Notes: generated from the sequence alone by a model not told the origin. Positions 1 through 9,038 are shown, numbered from the stretch's first letter. The stretch is DNA of 39,425 bases from CAYNEO01 sp964396245 (GCA_964396245.1 CAYNEO010000034.1:1-39425), one strand, 5' to 3'. Numbers and translations: made by a program.

Positions 1-814
1 TCATGCTGTATGCTCCTTCGCCGTAAGGAAGATCAACCATCTGCAGTTCGGGAGTCTGGTAGTAGCTCAAATCCCGCTTGATATGCATCATCTTGATTGG
101 CTGTTTCTCGCCGGAACGGGGCATGAAGAAATCATCGGTTGTCAGGCTGTCCGCAAACTGGTAGGTCCATGTCCCCTTGAAATAGATTGCGTTGATGAGA
201 AACAATGCCATGCTCGGATCCAGCGGCTTTGCCACGATCTCGCTGATCTTGCCGTTGGTGCTTCTGTCCACCCAATTGTTAATCGTATCAGCGGCCGCTC
301 CGCTTCCAAAGTTCAGCGATGCGACTTCCGCTCCGAAATACTTTTGATTCGTCTCGATAAAACTGCTCTTGAACGTATATGTGTTGTTGTACCAGATCGA
401 GTTGGCAATCTTCATCTGGACGTTTGAATCCAGTCCGGTCAGGTATGAAAACAGTTGCTGGTAGGATTGATTGATCTGCTCGGGGGTCAATCCCAGGAAC
501 CCCAGCGTCTGCTTCATCTGTTCGCGCGTCTCGCCGCCCGCTCCATTGTACGTCATGCCAAGCGCCGCGGAGACCGAGAGGGGAGATATAAAAATATTCT
601 CGCCCGGTTCTTCTTGAATCAACTGCTGGAATAAATACAGACCGAACGTATTGCCCGATGACGACAACTGTGACTCGGCTTTGGTAAACTCGGCCGCGGT
701 CGTATCGCCGGCGGCAGGCTTGTCGCCCCCGGAATTGTCGCCGTTTTCCGCCGAGCAATAGACCAGCGAAATTCCCAGCATCGCTAGTGCGACAACAACG
801 ATCTTCTTCACCAT
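1..814 (-). CDS. Secreted serpin (serine protease inhibitor), C-terminal part outside window
   Basis: The reading frame opens at an ATG at 814 and is still open at the left edge, giving 271 codons. The N-terminus is a signal peptide (MVKK plus a hydrophobic stretch, then LVYC), possibly a lipoprotein signal with an atypical Tyr before the Cys. A Ser/Gly/Asp-rich linker follows, then clear serpin segments: FGLYLFQQL, the NIFISPLSVSAALGM block, the GETREQM region, ANSIWYNN, INNWVDRSTNGKI and LINAIYFKGTW. Family knowledge: serpins trap a target protease through a C-terminal reactive-centre loop. That loop lies beyond the window, so neither the target nor inhibitory activity can be judged. A GGAGG ribosome site sits about 8 bases before the ATG. 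The gene diverges from an ECF sigma factor gene, so shared control is possible but unproven. Family assignment is firm. Confidence 0.93.
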   Translation of the reverse strand, partial: MVKKIVVVALAMLGISLVYCSAENGDNSGGDKPAAGDTTAAEFTKAESQLSSSGNTFGLYLFQQLIQEEPGENIFISPLSVSAALGMTYNGAGGETREQMKQTLGFLGLTPEQINQSYQQLFSYLTGLDSNVQMKIANSIWYNNTYTFKSSFIETNQKYFGAEVASLNFGSGAAADTINNWVDRSTNGKISEIVAKPLDPSMALFLINAIYFKGTWTYQFADSLTTDDFFMPRSGEKQPIKMMHIKRDLSYYQTPELQMVDLPYGEGAYSM

Positions 815-1032
815 ATCGGTAACCTCCGTCTGTGTTTTTTCTGTCGGGAAGCTTCGAAAGTAGTCAGTCCGCTATGATAAGGACCTGCGTAATCCACCCC
901 TTGTCAAGTGAATTGCGGCGTTTCACAGAAAGCCGTTCCATCCGCCTCAGGACGGCGCTATATTTGGCTATCGTAACCTTTTTCGGGATGACACGGGCAA
1001 CCGGAATTCCGTTTGACGTGTCTTAGTGATGT

Positions 1033-1602
1033 ATGAAGATCGACAGAGACCGGTTCTGGACACTCCTCGAGCCGGAGCACTCCCGCGCGGAGGCGTTTTG
1101 CCGCAAGCTCATGGGCGCCCGTGACGACGGCGACGACCTCTACCAGGAAGCGCTCCTGACAGCGATGCTGAAGTTCGATTCACTTCGCGATGAAGCATCG
1201 TTCCGACCCTGGCTCTACCGGATCGTGGTCAACACGCACAAGAATCGCCTCCGGCGGCCGTGGTGGCGCCGCCTGGTGCCCCTGGAACGCGATCTTGTCG
1301 AAAGTCGGGCCACCGATCACCCCGAAGACGGGTTCTCCGCAAAGCGCTGGCTGGAGCGGGCATTCCGAGCGCTCTCCGCTCCGGAAAAAGCGCTGATCAC
1401 CCTCTTCGAGCTGGAGTCATGGAGTGTCGCCGAACTGAGTGAATTGTACCGGGCGCCCGAGGGAACCATCAAGGCACGGTTGTCGCGGGCCCGGCGGAAG
1501 ATGCGCCGCGAGATCGAGCGGTATCTTCCGGAGAACACGACCGAACACAGACTGAATGAGGCCGATTATGCGTTACCGCAAAAAAAACCATCGGGTGAAT
1601 AA
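1033..1602 (+). CDS. ECF-type RNA polymerase sigma factor
   Basis: This 189-residue protein has the two-domain layout of extracytoplasmic-function sigma factors. Region 2 spans about residues 10-75, with DDGDDLYQEALLTAM and the SFRPWLYRIVVNTHKNRLRR segment, which matches region 2.4. Region 4 spans about 108-165, with SAPEKALITLFELESWSVAELSEL followed by a helix-turn-helix, GTIKARLSRARRKMRREIERYL. The length is typical. It would direct RNA polymerase to a small regulon, often its own operon. The next gene overlaps its 3' end and encodes a single-pass membrane protein, the usual position of an anti-sigma factor. No good ribosome site precedes the ATG. No confident ECF promoter could be read upstream, so autoregulation is only an expectation from the family. 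Confidence 0.92.
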   Translation: MKIDRDRFWTLLEPEHSRAEAFCRKLMGARDDGDDLYQEALLTAMLKFDSLRDEASFRPWLYRIVVNTHKNRLRRPWWRRLVPLERDLVESRATDHPEDGFSAKRWLERAFRALSAPEKALITLFELESWSVAELSELYRAPEGTIKARLSRARRKMRREIERYLPENTTEHRLNEADYALPQKKPSGE

Positions 1603-2347
1603 CCCCGACCGTGAGATGCTCGCCGAACGGATTCTCAGCACCGCCTTCCACGCCGCGCGGGACGAGGAGCCGAACACCAGCGACCCGGCCGCAATCCGGA
1701 TGAAAGTGGAAGCGCGTGCGGCCCGTTCCACCCGAAAGGAACATACGATCATGTCACGCATAACAGATTCCATGAAAACACATCCCGCCCTCGGCACCTC
1801 TGTCATCGCCGTGGCGGCTATCCTTCTCTTTGCCGTTCTCGTGCCCCTGCCGTATTCGTCAATCGTGGGCTACAACGTAACGCTCAGCGGTTTCGAGAGC
1901 GGGACCGCTGTGAACGTCGCGAAGGTATCCGAAGCTCTCTCCGGCCTCGGCTATGACCAGGCATCGGTGAATTACCGGAAGGCCGAATCAGCAATCGAGT
2001 TCACGGTCAGCGGACTGCCGACACGACAGGCCGCCCGCGAGACTGCCGCCATTTTCCGCGCCTTCACCGGCGCCACGCCGCAATACACTATCGAACCGGT
2101 GAGAAAGGAGGTCTCCGGGACGCTCTACGCCCAGGTTACCGACCGGTTCTTCCGGGTCGAAGTCGATGGTTCGGGCAAAACCGATGAACAGATAGCGGCT
2201 GAAATCGCCGGTCAGCTTCAGGCTCAGGGCCTGACTAACGCCAATGTGGTATTTGAATCGACGGCCGACGGCCAGAAGCAGATCACGGTCGAATACGAGG
2301 GAGAGGGAACCAGCACGATCGAATTTGATTTCGACGGCACGAAATAA
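1568..2347 (+). CDS. Single-pass membrane protein, putative anti-sigma factor
   Basis: This 259-residue protein has a basic cytoplasmic N-terminus of about 75 residues, one hydrophobic segment at about 78-98 (SVIAVAAILLFAVLVPLP) and an extracytoplasmic domain of about 160 residues rich in Thr, Glu and Gly. I recognise no named domain and see no zinc-binding HxxxCxxC anti-sigma motif. The role is inferred from position (overlapping the ECF sigma gene by about 35 bp, so translationally coupled) and topology. I chose the ATG at 1568 because a TGAGG element lies about 6 bases upstream; an ATG at 1556 in the same frame is the alternative. A strong terminator follows. It could instead be an unrelated stress-responsive membrane protein controlled by the sigma factor. 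Confidence 0.6.
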   Translation: MRYRKKNHRVNNPDREMLAERILSTAFHAARDEEPNTSDPAAIRMKVEARAARSTRKEHTIMSRITDSMKTHPALGTSVIAVAAILLFAVLVPLPYSSIVGYNVTLSGFESGTAVNVAKVSEALSGLGYDQASVNYRKAESAIEFTVSGLPTRQAARETAAIFRAFTGATPQYTIEPVRKEVSGTLYAQVTDRFFRVEVDGSGKTDEQIAAEIAGQLQAQGLTNANVVFESTADGQKQITVEYEGEGTSTIEFDFDGTK

Positions 2348-2369
2348 TCCCTCACAGTACAATCTTGGA

Positions 2370-2404
2370 CAAGAACGGCGCTCTCACGAGCGCCGTTCTT
2401 GTTT
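2370..2404 (+). terminator. Intrinsic terminator after the sigma/anti-sigma pair
   Basis: There is a perfect 14-bp stem: 2370-2383 pairs with 2388-2401 across a TCAC loop, and a short T run follows. It closes the sigma factor operon before the M16 protease gene. Confidence 0.85.
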
Positions 2405-2482
2405 GACCTCGCACTCAGTTGACTCTCAAGGACATAAGAGGAACCGTCACACGCCAATCGGTGCGCATTTCCCATAAACCTT

Positions 2483-2511
2483 TTGCCCCTCCGCGCGTAT
2501 ATGCGTATTAT
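2483..2511 (+). promoter_or_regulatory. Candidate sigma70-type promoter for the M16 protease
   Basis: A TTGCCC box at 2483-2488 is followed after 17 bases by TATTAT at 2506-2511 (five of six bases match TATAAT). It lies about 45 bases before the protease ATG and after the upstream terminator, where a promoter is needed. The -35 box is weak. Confidence 0.42.
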
Positions 2512-2557
2512 AGAATCTTACATCTTCTAACCCCGCCATGGGAAAGGTCTTGCAGTT

Positions 2558-5500
2558 ATGAGAAAATGGTCAGTCACGTCTCTCCTGATCCTCCTTCTGG
2601 CTCTCGCTATCTCCACCTCCGCGTTCGCGGAAAACTACTTCGAGAGCCTCAAGCCGGATCAAGACATCAACGGGTTCACGGTTGCCAATGTCTACGAGAA
2701 CGCCTCCGGCAACGGGATGGGAGCGCGATTCGTATCGGCGAAAAATGGATTTATCCTCGATCTGCTCCAGATTCAGTCCGTGCCCCAGGGATTCTTCTGG
2801 GTCAACTCGCCCATATACGACGACATGGGTGAGCCGCACGCCTGCGAGCACCTCTTGCTCGGCAAAGGCAATCGCGGACGCTACGTTGCTACGCTCGAGG
2901 ATATGTCACTCGGCAGCAGCAGCGCCTATACCTCGCAATTTTACACCTGCTATCATTTCAACACCACGGCAGGGGAGGATACGTTTTATAAGCTGTTCGA
3001 AGCTAAACTGAACGCGCTGGTCAACCCTGATTTCACCGACGAGGAAATCCGGCGCGAAGTCTGCAATATCGGCGTAACCGAAGATCCTGAATCTCACGAG
3101 CTCGTTCTCGAGGAAAAGGGTACGGTTTACACCGAGATGGTAAGCACGTTCGAAAAATACTGGTACCACCTGTGGCACCCGATGGACGCCATGACATATG
3201 GCGCCGAGCATCCGGCCGCCAGGATTACCGGTGGCGATCCCGACGCAATGCGGAATATGGTCCCCAAAGACCTCTGGGACTTCCACAAAGCCACGTATCA
3301 CCTCGGCAATATGGGCGTGATCGTGTCTATCCCGGAAGATATCGATGTCAACGCTTTCCTGGCGAAAGCCAACGCCATCCTCGACCGGATCCAGTCGCGG
3401 CCCGAGCCTGATGCTGTTCCCAGCATGCGTCCGCTCGACCTGCCGCAACCGAACATCTCTCAGCCGTATGGCCAGACCAAACTGGCCAGCTATCCCAGTG
3501 ACAATCCCGAAGACCCTGCTTATATGCTCTTTGGCTATCCGCCGTACCTGAAGCTGGACAACCGGGATTATTTCATGTTCGATCTGTTCCTGACCGCCTT
3601 TGCCAGCGGCCAGACTTCGAATCTCTATGACCTGTTCATCAATTCACAGACCCGCAAGATTGATCTTGGCGGAAATGCCGCGTGGGGGAGTGTCAGCGAT
3701 GAACAGGGCAATCCGGTGTATTTCGGCCTCAACGGGATCAAGGGCAATTTCGTTTCGGAGAAGATGCTCGACAGCGTGCGAACGATCATCATGGGAGAGA
3801 TTCAACGAATTCATGATCTTCCCGATGGTTCTGAGGAGCTCGCGAAATTCAACGAGAATGTCAGAGCCCGTCTCATGCAGAGTGCCAAGCAGTTCGACCA
3901 GTTCATGAATTCACCGCCCATGTTCGGTTTCCGTGGCGGACCCGGCGGCCGGTGGTACAGCAACCTCCGCTTCATCGAAAACGACACCGGTTTCAACAAG
4001 TCACTCGTACAGAAACCGTACTTCGATTACGCCGGGGAACTGCTTAATTCCAGCCGGAACGTGTGGCGCGATTACATCGACCAGTGGAAACTGCTGGCCG
4101 TCAAGCCCTATGCGGTCGGTTGTGCGCCCAACGCCGACATGATGGCCCGTCTTGCAGAAGACAAAAAAGAACGTCTCGCCGATTATGCCGTTGAGTTCGA
4201 GAAAAAGTACGGCGTCGATGATGCTCAACAGGCCATTGCCAAATACAAAGAGGAATTCGACGCCAACACCGCCGAACTCGAAGCAATCGCTTCGAAAGAG
4301 ACTATCCCCGGGTTCATCGATAATCCTCCGATGACCCTCGATGACCAGCTGAAATACGAGGTCTTGACGATGCCGGGGAATGTCCCGATGGTGGCATCCA
4401 CATTCGATAACATGACTTCATCGCGCGTCGGTATCGCCATGCGGCTGGATGTCCTGCCGGAATCGCTGCTCGTATATGTTCCGTATCTGCCGGATGTCCT
4501 GACCGATATCGGCGTCGTGGATAACGACAAGGTTATTCCGTACGATGACATGCAGAACCGCCTGCGACGGGAAGTGCTCGGTCTCGATGCATCGTTCAGT
4601 TCCAACGGCATGACCGGACGCGTCGAACTCGTCCTCCGGGGAAGCGGCAGCAATCTCGACGAATTACACAATGCCATCGGGTGGATGAACAAGGCGCTGT
4701 ATTCACCTTACCTGAGCGAAGACAATCTCCCTCGAATGAAAGACGTCATCGACCAGAAGCTGGTCTCACTGCGAAATCGCATGAAGGGCAGCGAGGAAAA
4801 CTGGGTTGGCGATCCCGCCGGCGCCTACCGCTACCAGGCAAATCCGCTGTATTTGTCGGCTCAGAGCTTCCTGACCCAGATCCACCATGCCCAGCGCCTC
4901 AAATGGTTGCTGACCGACCCTGGAACCGAACAGGACCAGCAGGCCCTCTCCGAGTTTCTCGATGATCTAAAGGCTTTCGGTAAGGACCGCCCGAGAGAGA
5001 AGTTCACGGAATTGTTCGAGGTCGCCGACAACCCCGAGGCGGCCGCCTCCGGCGAACTCAAGCCGGTCCTGACAATCTTTACCAGCGAATATGTCTCCGA
5101 CGACGCCAGAGGAACGGCGCGGCAGATACTGTCGTCACTCAAGTCAACCCTGCCGGACATCCCCGATGCCAACCTGACCGGCGATTGGGCCTACCTCTGC
5201 GATGAAATCAAGGCCGACCTTATGGTCCGGCCTGATCAGACCATCGCCGGTCTGAAACAGACTCTTGACCTGATTCGTCGTGCCGATAACGCGCGGATGT
5301 TTATGATCTCGTCAAGCACCGACCGCGACGCTACTCTCGATCAGATCAAGCAGCTTGCCGGACAGCTCGGCGCCGCACCATCAAAGCACGTCGAATACGC
5401 CGATACCTACCGGATCGTCAAGCGTGCCCACAGCCGCAATTCCGAAGAAGACAAACCGGTGTACGCAGGATTGATGAATGAAGGCACTCGTAACGGTGTC

Positions 5501-6151
5501 CTGATATTCTCTGCGGTGAATGCCGGGCGGTACGATACCAGCCGCACCGCCGTTCTCGATGCCCTTTCGGGTAAGCTCTATGGCGGCAGCGGAGCCCACG
5601 GCCTCTTTATGAAGACGTGGGGTGCCGGTCTCGCCTACAGCAACGGTTTCGGCTACAGCGATGCCACCGGTCGTGTCAGCTATTATGCGGAGCGCTGCCC
5701 GGATGTTTCCCAGACCATGTCGTTTGTTGTCGACGTCCTCAAGAACGCGGAGGACGATCCGTACTTGAAAGAGTACGCCATAGCCCAGGCATTCCTTGCC
5801 AGCCGCGCCGCATCAAAGTATGAATCTCGTGGCGAAGCTATGGCCGCCGACCTTGCCGACGGCATCACTCCCGAGGTTGTCCGCCGCTACCGTCAGGCAA
5901 TTCTGGATGTCCGCGACATGGACAACTTGTACGAAACCATCAAGGAACGGATGCCCAGCGTGTACGGCAAAGTCCTTATCGGGTACGGCCCGTCTCTGGC
6001 CCAAAGCATGAATGCGACCCTGTTCATGATCGGCCCGGAATCTCAGTTCGAAAGCCTTCAGCGGTATATCGAAACGACGGAAGGCAAGGAAGATATCTGG
6101 CGCCTCTATCCCAGGGATTTCTGGCTGACCCGGACCAACGGCAAGTCGTGA
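2558..6151 (+). CDS. Secreted M16 family zinc metalloprotease (PreP/insulinase-like)
   Basis: This 1197-residue protein starts with a classical signal peptide (about 1-24, ending SAFA before ENYF), so it is exported. The inverted zinc motif HxxEH is present as HACEH: His94, Glu97 (catalytic) and His98. The third ligand is probably Glu167 in the DEEIRREV segment, the counterpart of the QEGW glutamate in presequence proteases. The GEPHACEHLLLGKG and EKGTVYTEM blocks also fit the PreP (M16C) branch. Family knowledge: these enzymes form a closed chamber and degrade small or unfolded peptides. PreP itself is about 1000 residues, so this one is longer. Inference: it degrades peptides in the periplasm or outside the cell. 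It stands alone between two terminators. Confidence 0.9.
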   Translation: MRKWSVTSLLILLLALAISTSAFAENYFESLKPDQDINGFTVANVYENASGNGMGARFVSAKNGFILDLLQIQSVPQGFFWVNSPIYDDMGEPHACEHLLLGKGNRGRYVATLEDMSLGSSSAYTSQFYTCYHFNTTAGEDTFYKLFEAKLNALVNPDFTDEEIRREVCNIGVTEDPESHELVLEEKGTVYTEMVSTFEKYWYHLWHPMDAMTYGAEHPAARITGGDPDAMRNMVPKDLWDFHKATYHLGNMGVIVSIPEDIDVNAFLAKANAILDRIQSRPEPDAVPSMRPLDLPQPNISQPYGQTKLASYPSDNPEDPAYMLFGYPPYLKLDNRDYFMFDLFLTAFASGQTSNLYDLFINSQTRKIDLGGNAAWGSVSDEQGNPVYFGLNGIKGNFVSEKMLDSVRTIIMGEIQRIHDLPDGSEELAKFNENVRARLMQSAKQFDQFMNSPPMFGFRGGPGGRWYSNLRFIENDTGFNKSLVQKPYFDYAGELLNSSRNVWRDYIDQWKLLAVKPYAVGCAPNADMMARLAEDKKERLADYAVEFEKKYGVDDAQQAIAKYKEEFDANTAELEAIASKETIPGFIDNPPMTLDDQLKYEVLTMPGNVPMVASTFDNMTSSRVGIAMRLDVLPESLLVYVPYLPDVLTDIGVVDNDKVIPYDDMQNRLRREVLGLDASFSSNGMTGRVELVLRGSGSNLDELHNAIGWMNKALYSPYLSEDNLPRMKDVIDQKLVSLRNRMKGSEENWVGDPAGAYRYQANPLYLSAQSFLTQIHHAQRLKWLLTDPGTEQDQQALSEFLDDLKAFGKDRPREKFTELFEVADNPEAAASGELKPVLTIFTSEYVSDDARGTARQILSSLKSTLPDIPDANLTGDWAYLCDEIKADLMVRPDQTIAGLKQTLDLIRRADNARMFMISSSTDRDATLDQIKQLAGQLGAAPSKHVEYADTYRIVKRAHSRNSEEDKPVYAGLMNEGTRNGVLIFSAVNAGRYDTSRTAVLDALSGKLYGGSGAHGLFMKTWGAGLAYSNGFGYSDATGRVSYYAERCPDVSQTMSFVVDVLKNAEDDPYLKEYAIAQAFLASRAASKYESRGEAMAADLADGITPEVVRRYRQAILDVRDMDNLYETIKERMPSVYGKVLIGYGPSLAQSMNATLFMIGPESQFESLQRYIETTEGKEDIWRLYPRDFWLTRTNGKS

Positions 6152-6175
6152 TCCTCGAAAAATACTGAGATTATC

Positions 6176-6212
6176 GAAGGTGCCCGGTTACTGGCCGGGC
6201 ACCTTCTTTTGT
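6176..6212 (+). terminator. Intrinsic terminator of the M16 protease gene
   Basis: A 12-bp stem (6176-6187 with 6195-6206) encloses a 7-base loop, followed by TTTTGTTT. It lies 25 bases after the stop codon and between two convergent genes. Confidence 0.88.
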
Positions 6213-6265
6213 TTCAGAAGCGGCAGCTTCACGCGCTGCCGCTCCGAGGGGGGCCGAAGTCATCC

Positions 6266-7249
6266 TCAATCCCGGAGGACGACTTCCTGACGGTCAAGCA
6301 ACACGGGAGGATCGTCGTCGTGAAAACCGACCTTCTGATAGACCTCGGCAATATAGGTTCCCGCCGGGACCTGGACCGATGTCGCTTCTAAATTGTAATA
6401 GCAGTCGCATCCCGGCGAATAATCCTGGATATTATGTTCGTAAAATCTCAGCGTGTCGCCCGCACGGGCGTACTGTATGACAAAATCCGCCTCGCAGTTG
6501 GAGGCGACATTAGCATGGCTCATGCGCACCGAATCACGGTGAAACCAGTAAGTGATTTCGTCGGCGGCCGATGGGTCGACATCGGTCAGGCAGCCCTCCT
6601 GATCATAGTACAGAAGCCCGTTTCCACGCTCGATGATCACGGTATCAAGTCCGAGCGTGTCGCCCATCATGTCGTATACCATCACGGTATACTCTCCATC
6701 CTTCAAGTTGTACAGGACCGACTCGAGATCAAAAAACAATTTGAACGAAAAATTGGGGCCATCACTGTACTCGTATCCGTCTATCCGATCTTCAAACACC
6801 CGGAAATACACGTGGTAAATGAGGTCGTGATAGTGGTGCACATTCAAATGATGGATATGCAGGTTGCCGTTCGTCACTTCGACAAACCAGTGGACAACAG
6901 TATCCTGTGGATCGAGTTCTTCCAGTGTGTCCTGACTGTCGATATTGAAGAACGGGCACTGAAGCGAGACACCGCCGTCGGTATAGATCCCGTCAAATAG
7001 AGTGATCACGTCCGCCGCTGTAGGTCCCGTTACTGTGTCGCTGACTACCAGTGCCATATGAAACAGGGGAGGCGTTGGCCGTCCCAGGTATACGTAACCT
7101 ATCACGCTGACAACATCACTAATCGTCAGCAGGCCGTCGGGCGACCCGTCGGCGTTCCCGCACCGGTACATTAAATCGTCGCTGCCCCGCGTCATTGTTG
7201 GCGCCAGCATGATAAGCGCAAGCACCACAATAGCACATGCTTTCGTCAT
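6266..7249 (-). CDS. Secreted protein with a dockerin-type repeat and a histidine cluster
   Basis: This 327-residue protein has a signal peptide (about 1-22) and a GGAGGAGG ribosome site before the ATG. Residues 30-60 (CGNADGSPDGLLTISDVV...) resemble a dockerin type I calcium-binding repeat, in the form often placed directly after the signal peptide in secreted proteins of Zixibacteria-like genomes. The rest (about 65-327) is rich in Asp, Tyr and Val and reads like beta-sandwich material; I do not recognise it. Residues 131-146 hold seven histidines, suggesting a metal site. Four later cysteines (including the CDC pair near 285) fit an extracytoplasmic protein. The function is unknown. The giant protein at 18480-27656 carries a cohesin-like domain, so a surface partnership is conceivable, but nothing links the two genes directly. 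Confidence 0.8.
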   Translation of the reverse strand: MTKACAIVVLALIMLAPTMTRGSDDLMYRCGNADGSPDGLLTISDVVSVIGYVYLGRPTPPLFHMALVVSDTVTGPTAADVITLFDGIYTDGGVSLQCPFFNIDSQDTLEELDPQDTVVHWFVEVTNGNLHIHHLNVHHYHDLIYHVYFRVFEDRIDGYEYSDGPNFSFKLFFDLESVLYNLKDGEYTVMVYDMMGDTLGLDTVIIERGNGLLYYDQEGCLTDVDPSAADEITYWFHRDSVRMSHANVASNCEADFVIQYARAGDTLRFYEHNIQDYSPGCDCYYNLEATSVQVPAGTYIAEVYQKVGFHDDDPPVLLDRQEVVLRD

Positions 7250-7583
7250 GTTTTCCCTCCTCCGCTAATGGGAGATTATTTGGATGTGGAAGCGCGCACC
7301 CCGGGCGCTATCATCGACACCAATATCTGCATTCGACAGATGCTTGTCAACGATTTATTTGGGCTCGTCGACGATTGAGTCTGACATTTCTCCGTTCCTC
7401 GCCAAAGCGAAACGGAGGGCCGTGATTTTTATTGACTACCGCCCATAAATGATCATTTTTGAATTGTATTCGAGTAAACCATGACGATCGGAACACCACC
7501 GCCATGAGTATCATGCGAAATCCACCACACCGTCTTCTCGGGGTGTGTCCGAATCCACCGTCAAAGTTACGAGGTATCCCGCT
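7250..7583. other. Intergenic region between divergent genes, with one strong hairpin
   Basis: This 334-bp stretch separates the dockerin protein (leftward) from the symporter (rightward) and should hold both promoters. I could not pick a convincing -35/-10 pair on either strand. The clearest structure is a nested hairpin at 7390-7417: CTCCGTT pairs with AACGGAG, and inside it TCGC pairs with GCGA around a CAAA loop. A T-rich stretch begins about 8 bases later. An ACGAGG ribosome site precedes the symporter ATG. Confidence 0.5.
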
Positions 7584-9038
7584 ATGGAACATAGTACGCT
7601 CGTCCTGATATCGTTTATCGTCTACTCATTGTTCATCATCAGCGTCGGCCTGTATTCCACACGCCGGCGGAAGAAGACCGTAGCGGACTACGTACTGGCC
7701 AACCGCGAACTCGGACCATGGGTCTCTGCTTTCTCCGCATCAGCAAGTGCCGAGTCCGGATGGGTTATGCTGGGATTGGTTGGCGTCGCATTCACCGACG
7801 GGCTCGCGGCCTTCTGGATCATGCCCGGTATCGCCGCCGGATATCTCTTCAACTGGTTCGTTCTCGCCGAACGTCTCAGAAAGTCGACGGTGGACACGGG
7901 CGCCGTGACTCTGCCACAGTATATCATGCATCGCTTCGGGTGAAGTTCCTCGGCCCTTCGGGTCGTCTCCATAGTGATAATCACCGCTGCCATGCTCGGA
8001 TATGTCGCCGCGCAAATGAACGCCGCCGGCAAGGCGTTCGACGCTGTGTTTGAATTACCGTACTGGCTTGGTGTTGTCGCCGGAGCTTTCATAATCCTGG
8101 CGTACACGGTCACCGGCGGTTTTCGAGCCGTCGCCTGGACCGATCTTATCCAGGCCTCATTCATGGTCGTAGCCCTTATCGGCATGCCGTTACTCATGCT
8201 CGCCGATGTCGGCGGTTACTCTACCGCCATGTATACCCTCGCCGCTCAAAATCCCGAATTGCTGACTTTCTCCGCAGGCAACACCGGATGGGTGCTGTTC
8301 GGATTCGTTGTCGGATTTCTGGGAATCGGGCTTGGCTATCCCGGACAGCCGCACGTTCTCGCTCGTTTCATGGCCGCGAAGGACACGAAAACCGTCAGGG
8401 AAGGCGGCTTTATTGCATTTGGATGGTTCTTTCTCGTATACGTCGGCGCAATCTTCTTCGGCCTCTTCGCGCGCGCCTATTTCGGCGACCTCGCTGACCC
8501 GGAACAGGCCCTGCCGCTCGCGACGACCGAGCTGCTGCCGTCGGTCATTGCCGGTTTTGTCATCGCGGCTATCGTTGCCGCTATCTGCTCCACCGCCGAC
8601 TCCCAGTTGATTGTGGTTTCATCCACCTTTTCTCGCGATGTATTCCGGCGGGACAAGGGAAAAGCCGAACATTCTCCCGCCGAGATGCGGCGCTATCAAT
8701 TGTGGGATTCCGGCACGCTCCTCGTCCTCGGGTTGATCTCCGTGTTCTTCGCCCTCACCAAAAACCGGGTAATTTTCGAATTTGTCCTGTACGCCTGGGC
8801 TGTCCTCGGCGCCTGCTTCGGGCCGGTCGTCATGCTGGGCCTTTTATGGAAACGGGCCAACAAAGCCGGTGCCCTTGCCGGGATGATCACCGGACTTGTC
8901 GTCGTCCTCATCTGGCGAAACGTCACCGTCCTCAAAAGCGCCGTCTACGAACTCGTGCCGGCCTTTTTCCTCGCCCTTCTGGCCATGGTGGTTTTCAGTC
9001 TGGCAACCGGAAAAGCGGATGACGCGAACCGGGCATAA
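7584..9038 (+). pseudogene. PutP-like sodium:solute symporter interrupted by one in-frame TGA
   Basis: Read through, this frame gives a 484-position member of the sodium:solute symporter family with no other defect. Codon 120 (7941-7943) is TGA. The 119 residues before it hold about three membrane segments and the PutP-like block LGPWVSAFSASASAESGW. After it the same frame continues with SSSALRVVSIVI, GGFRAVAWTDLIQAS, the GYPGQPHVLARFM motif and a STADSQLIVVSS segment, all PutP landmarks. By recall, the stop sits at the acidic position of E. coli PutP's RFEDKSR segment with no length change, so it is a point substitution, not a frameshift. PutP-type proteins import proline or similar solutes with sodium. 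I chose the ATG at 7584 for its ACGAGG site; an upstream in-frame start at 7545 lacks one. It could be a young pseudogene, a base-call error, or a recoded UGA. Confidence 0.85.

Noticed and set aside
832..1026. 64-codon rightward frame in the serpin/sigma spacer
   Set aside because: It has no ribosome site or recognisable features and overlaps the serpin's leader.
7545..7943. Two separate genes (N- and C-terminal symporter halves) joined by a frameshift
   Set aside because: Both halves are in the same frame. The only interruption is the TGA at 7941-7943, so there is no frameshift, and the second half has no ribosome site of its own.
7944..7980. Selenocysteine insertion element after the symporter's TGA
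   Set aside because: Only a 6-bp stem with a three-base loop and one G-U pair is visible. It is shorter than known bacterial elements and lacks the bulged U and GU-rich loop. Kept only as a check under the TGA finding.
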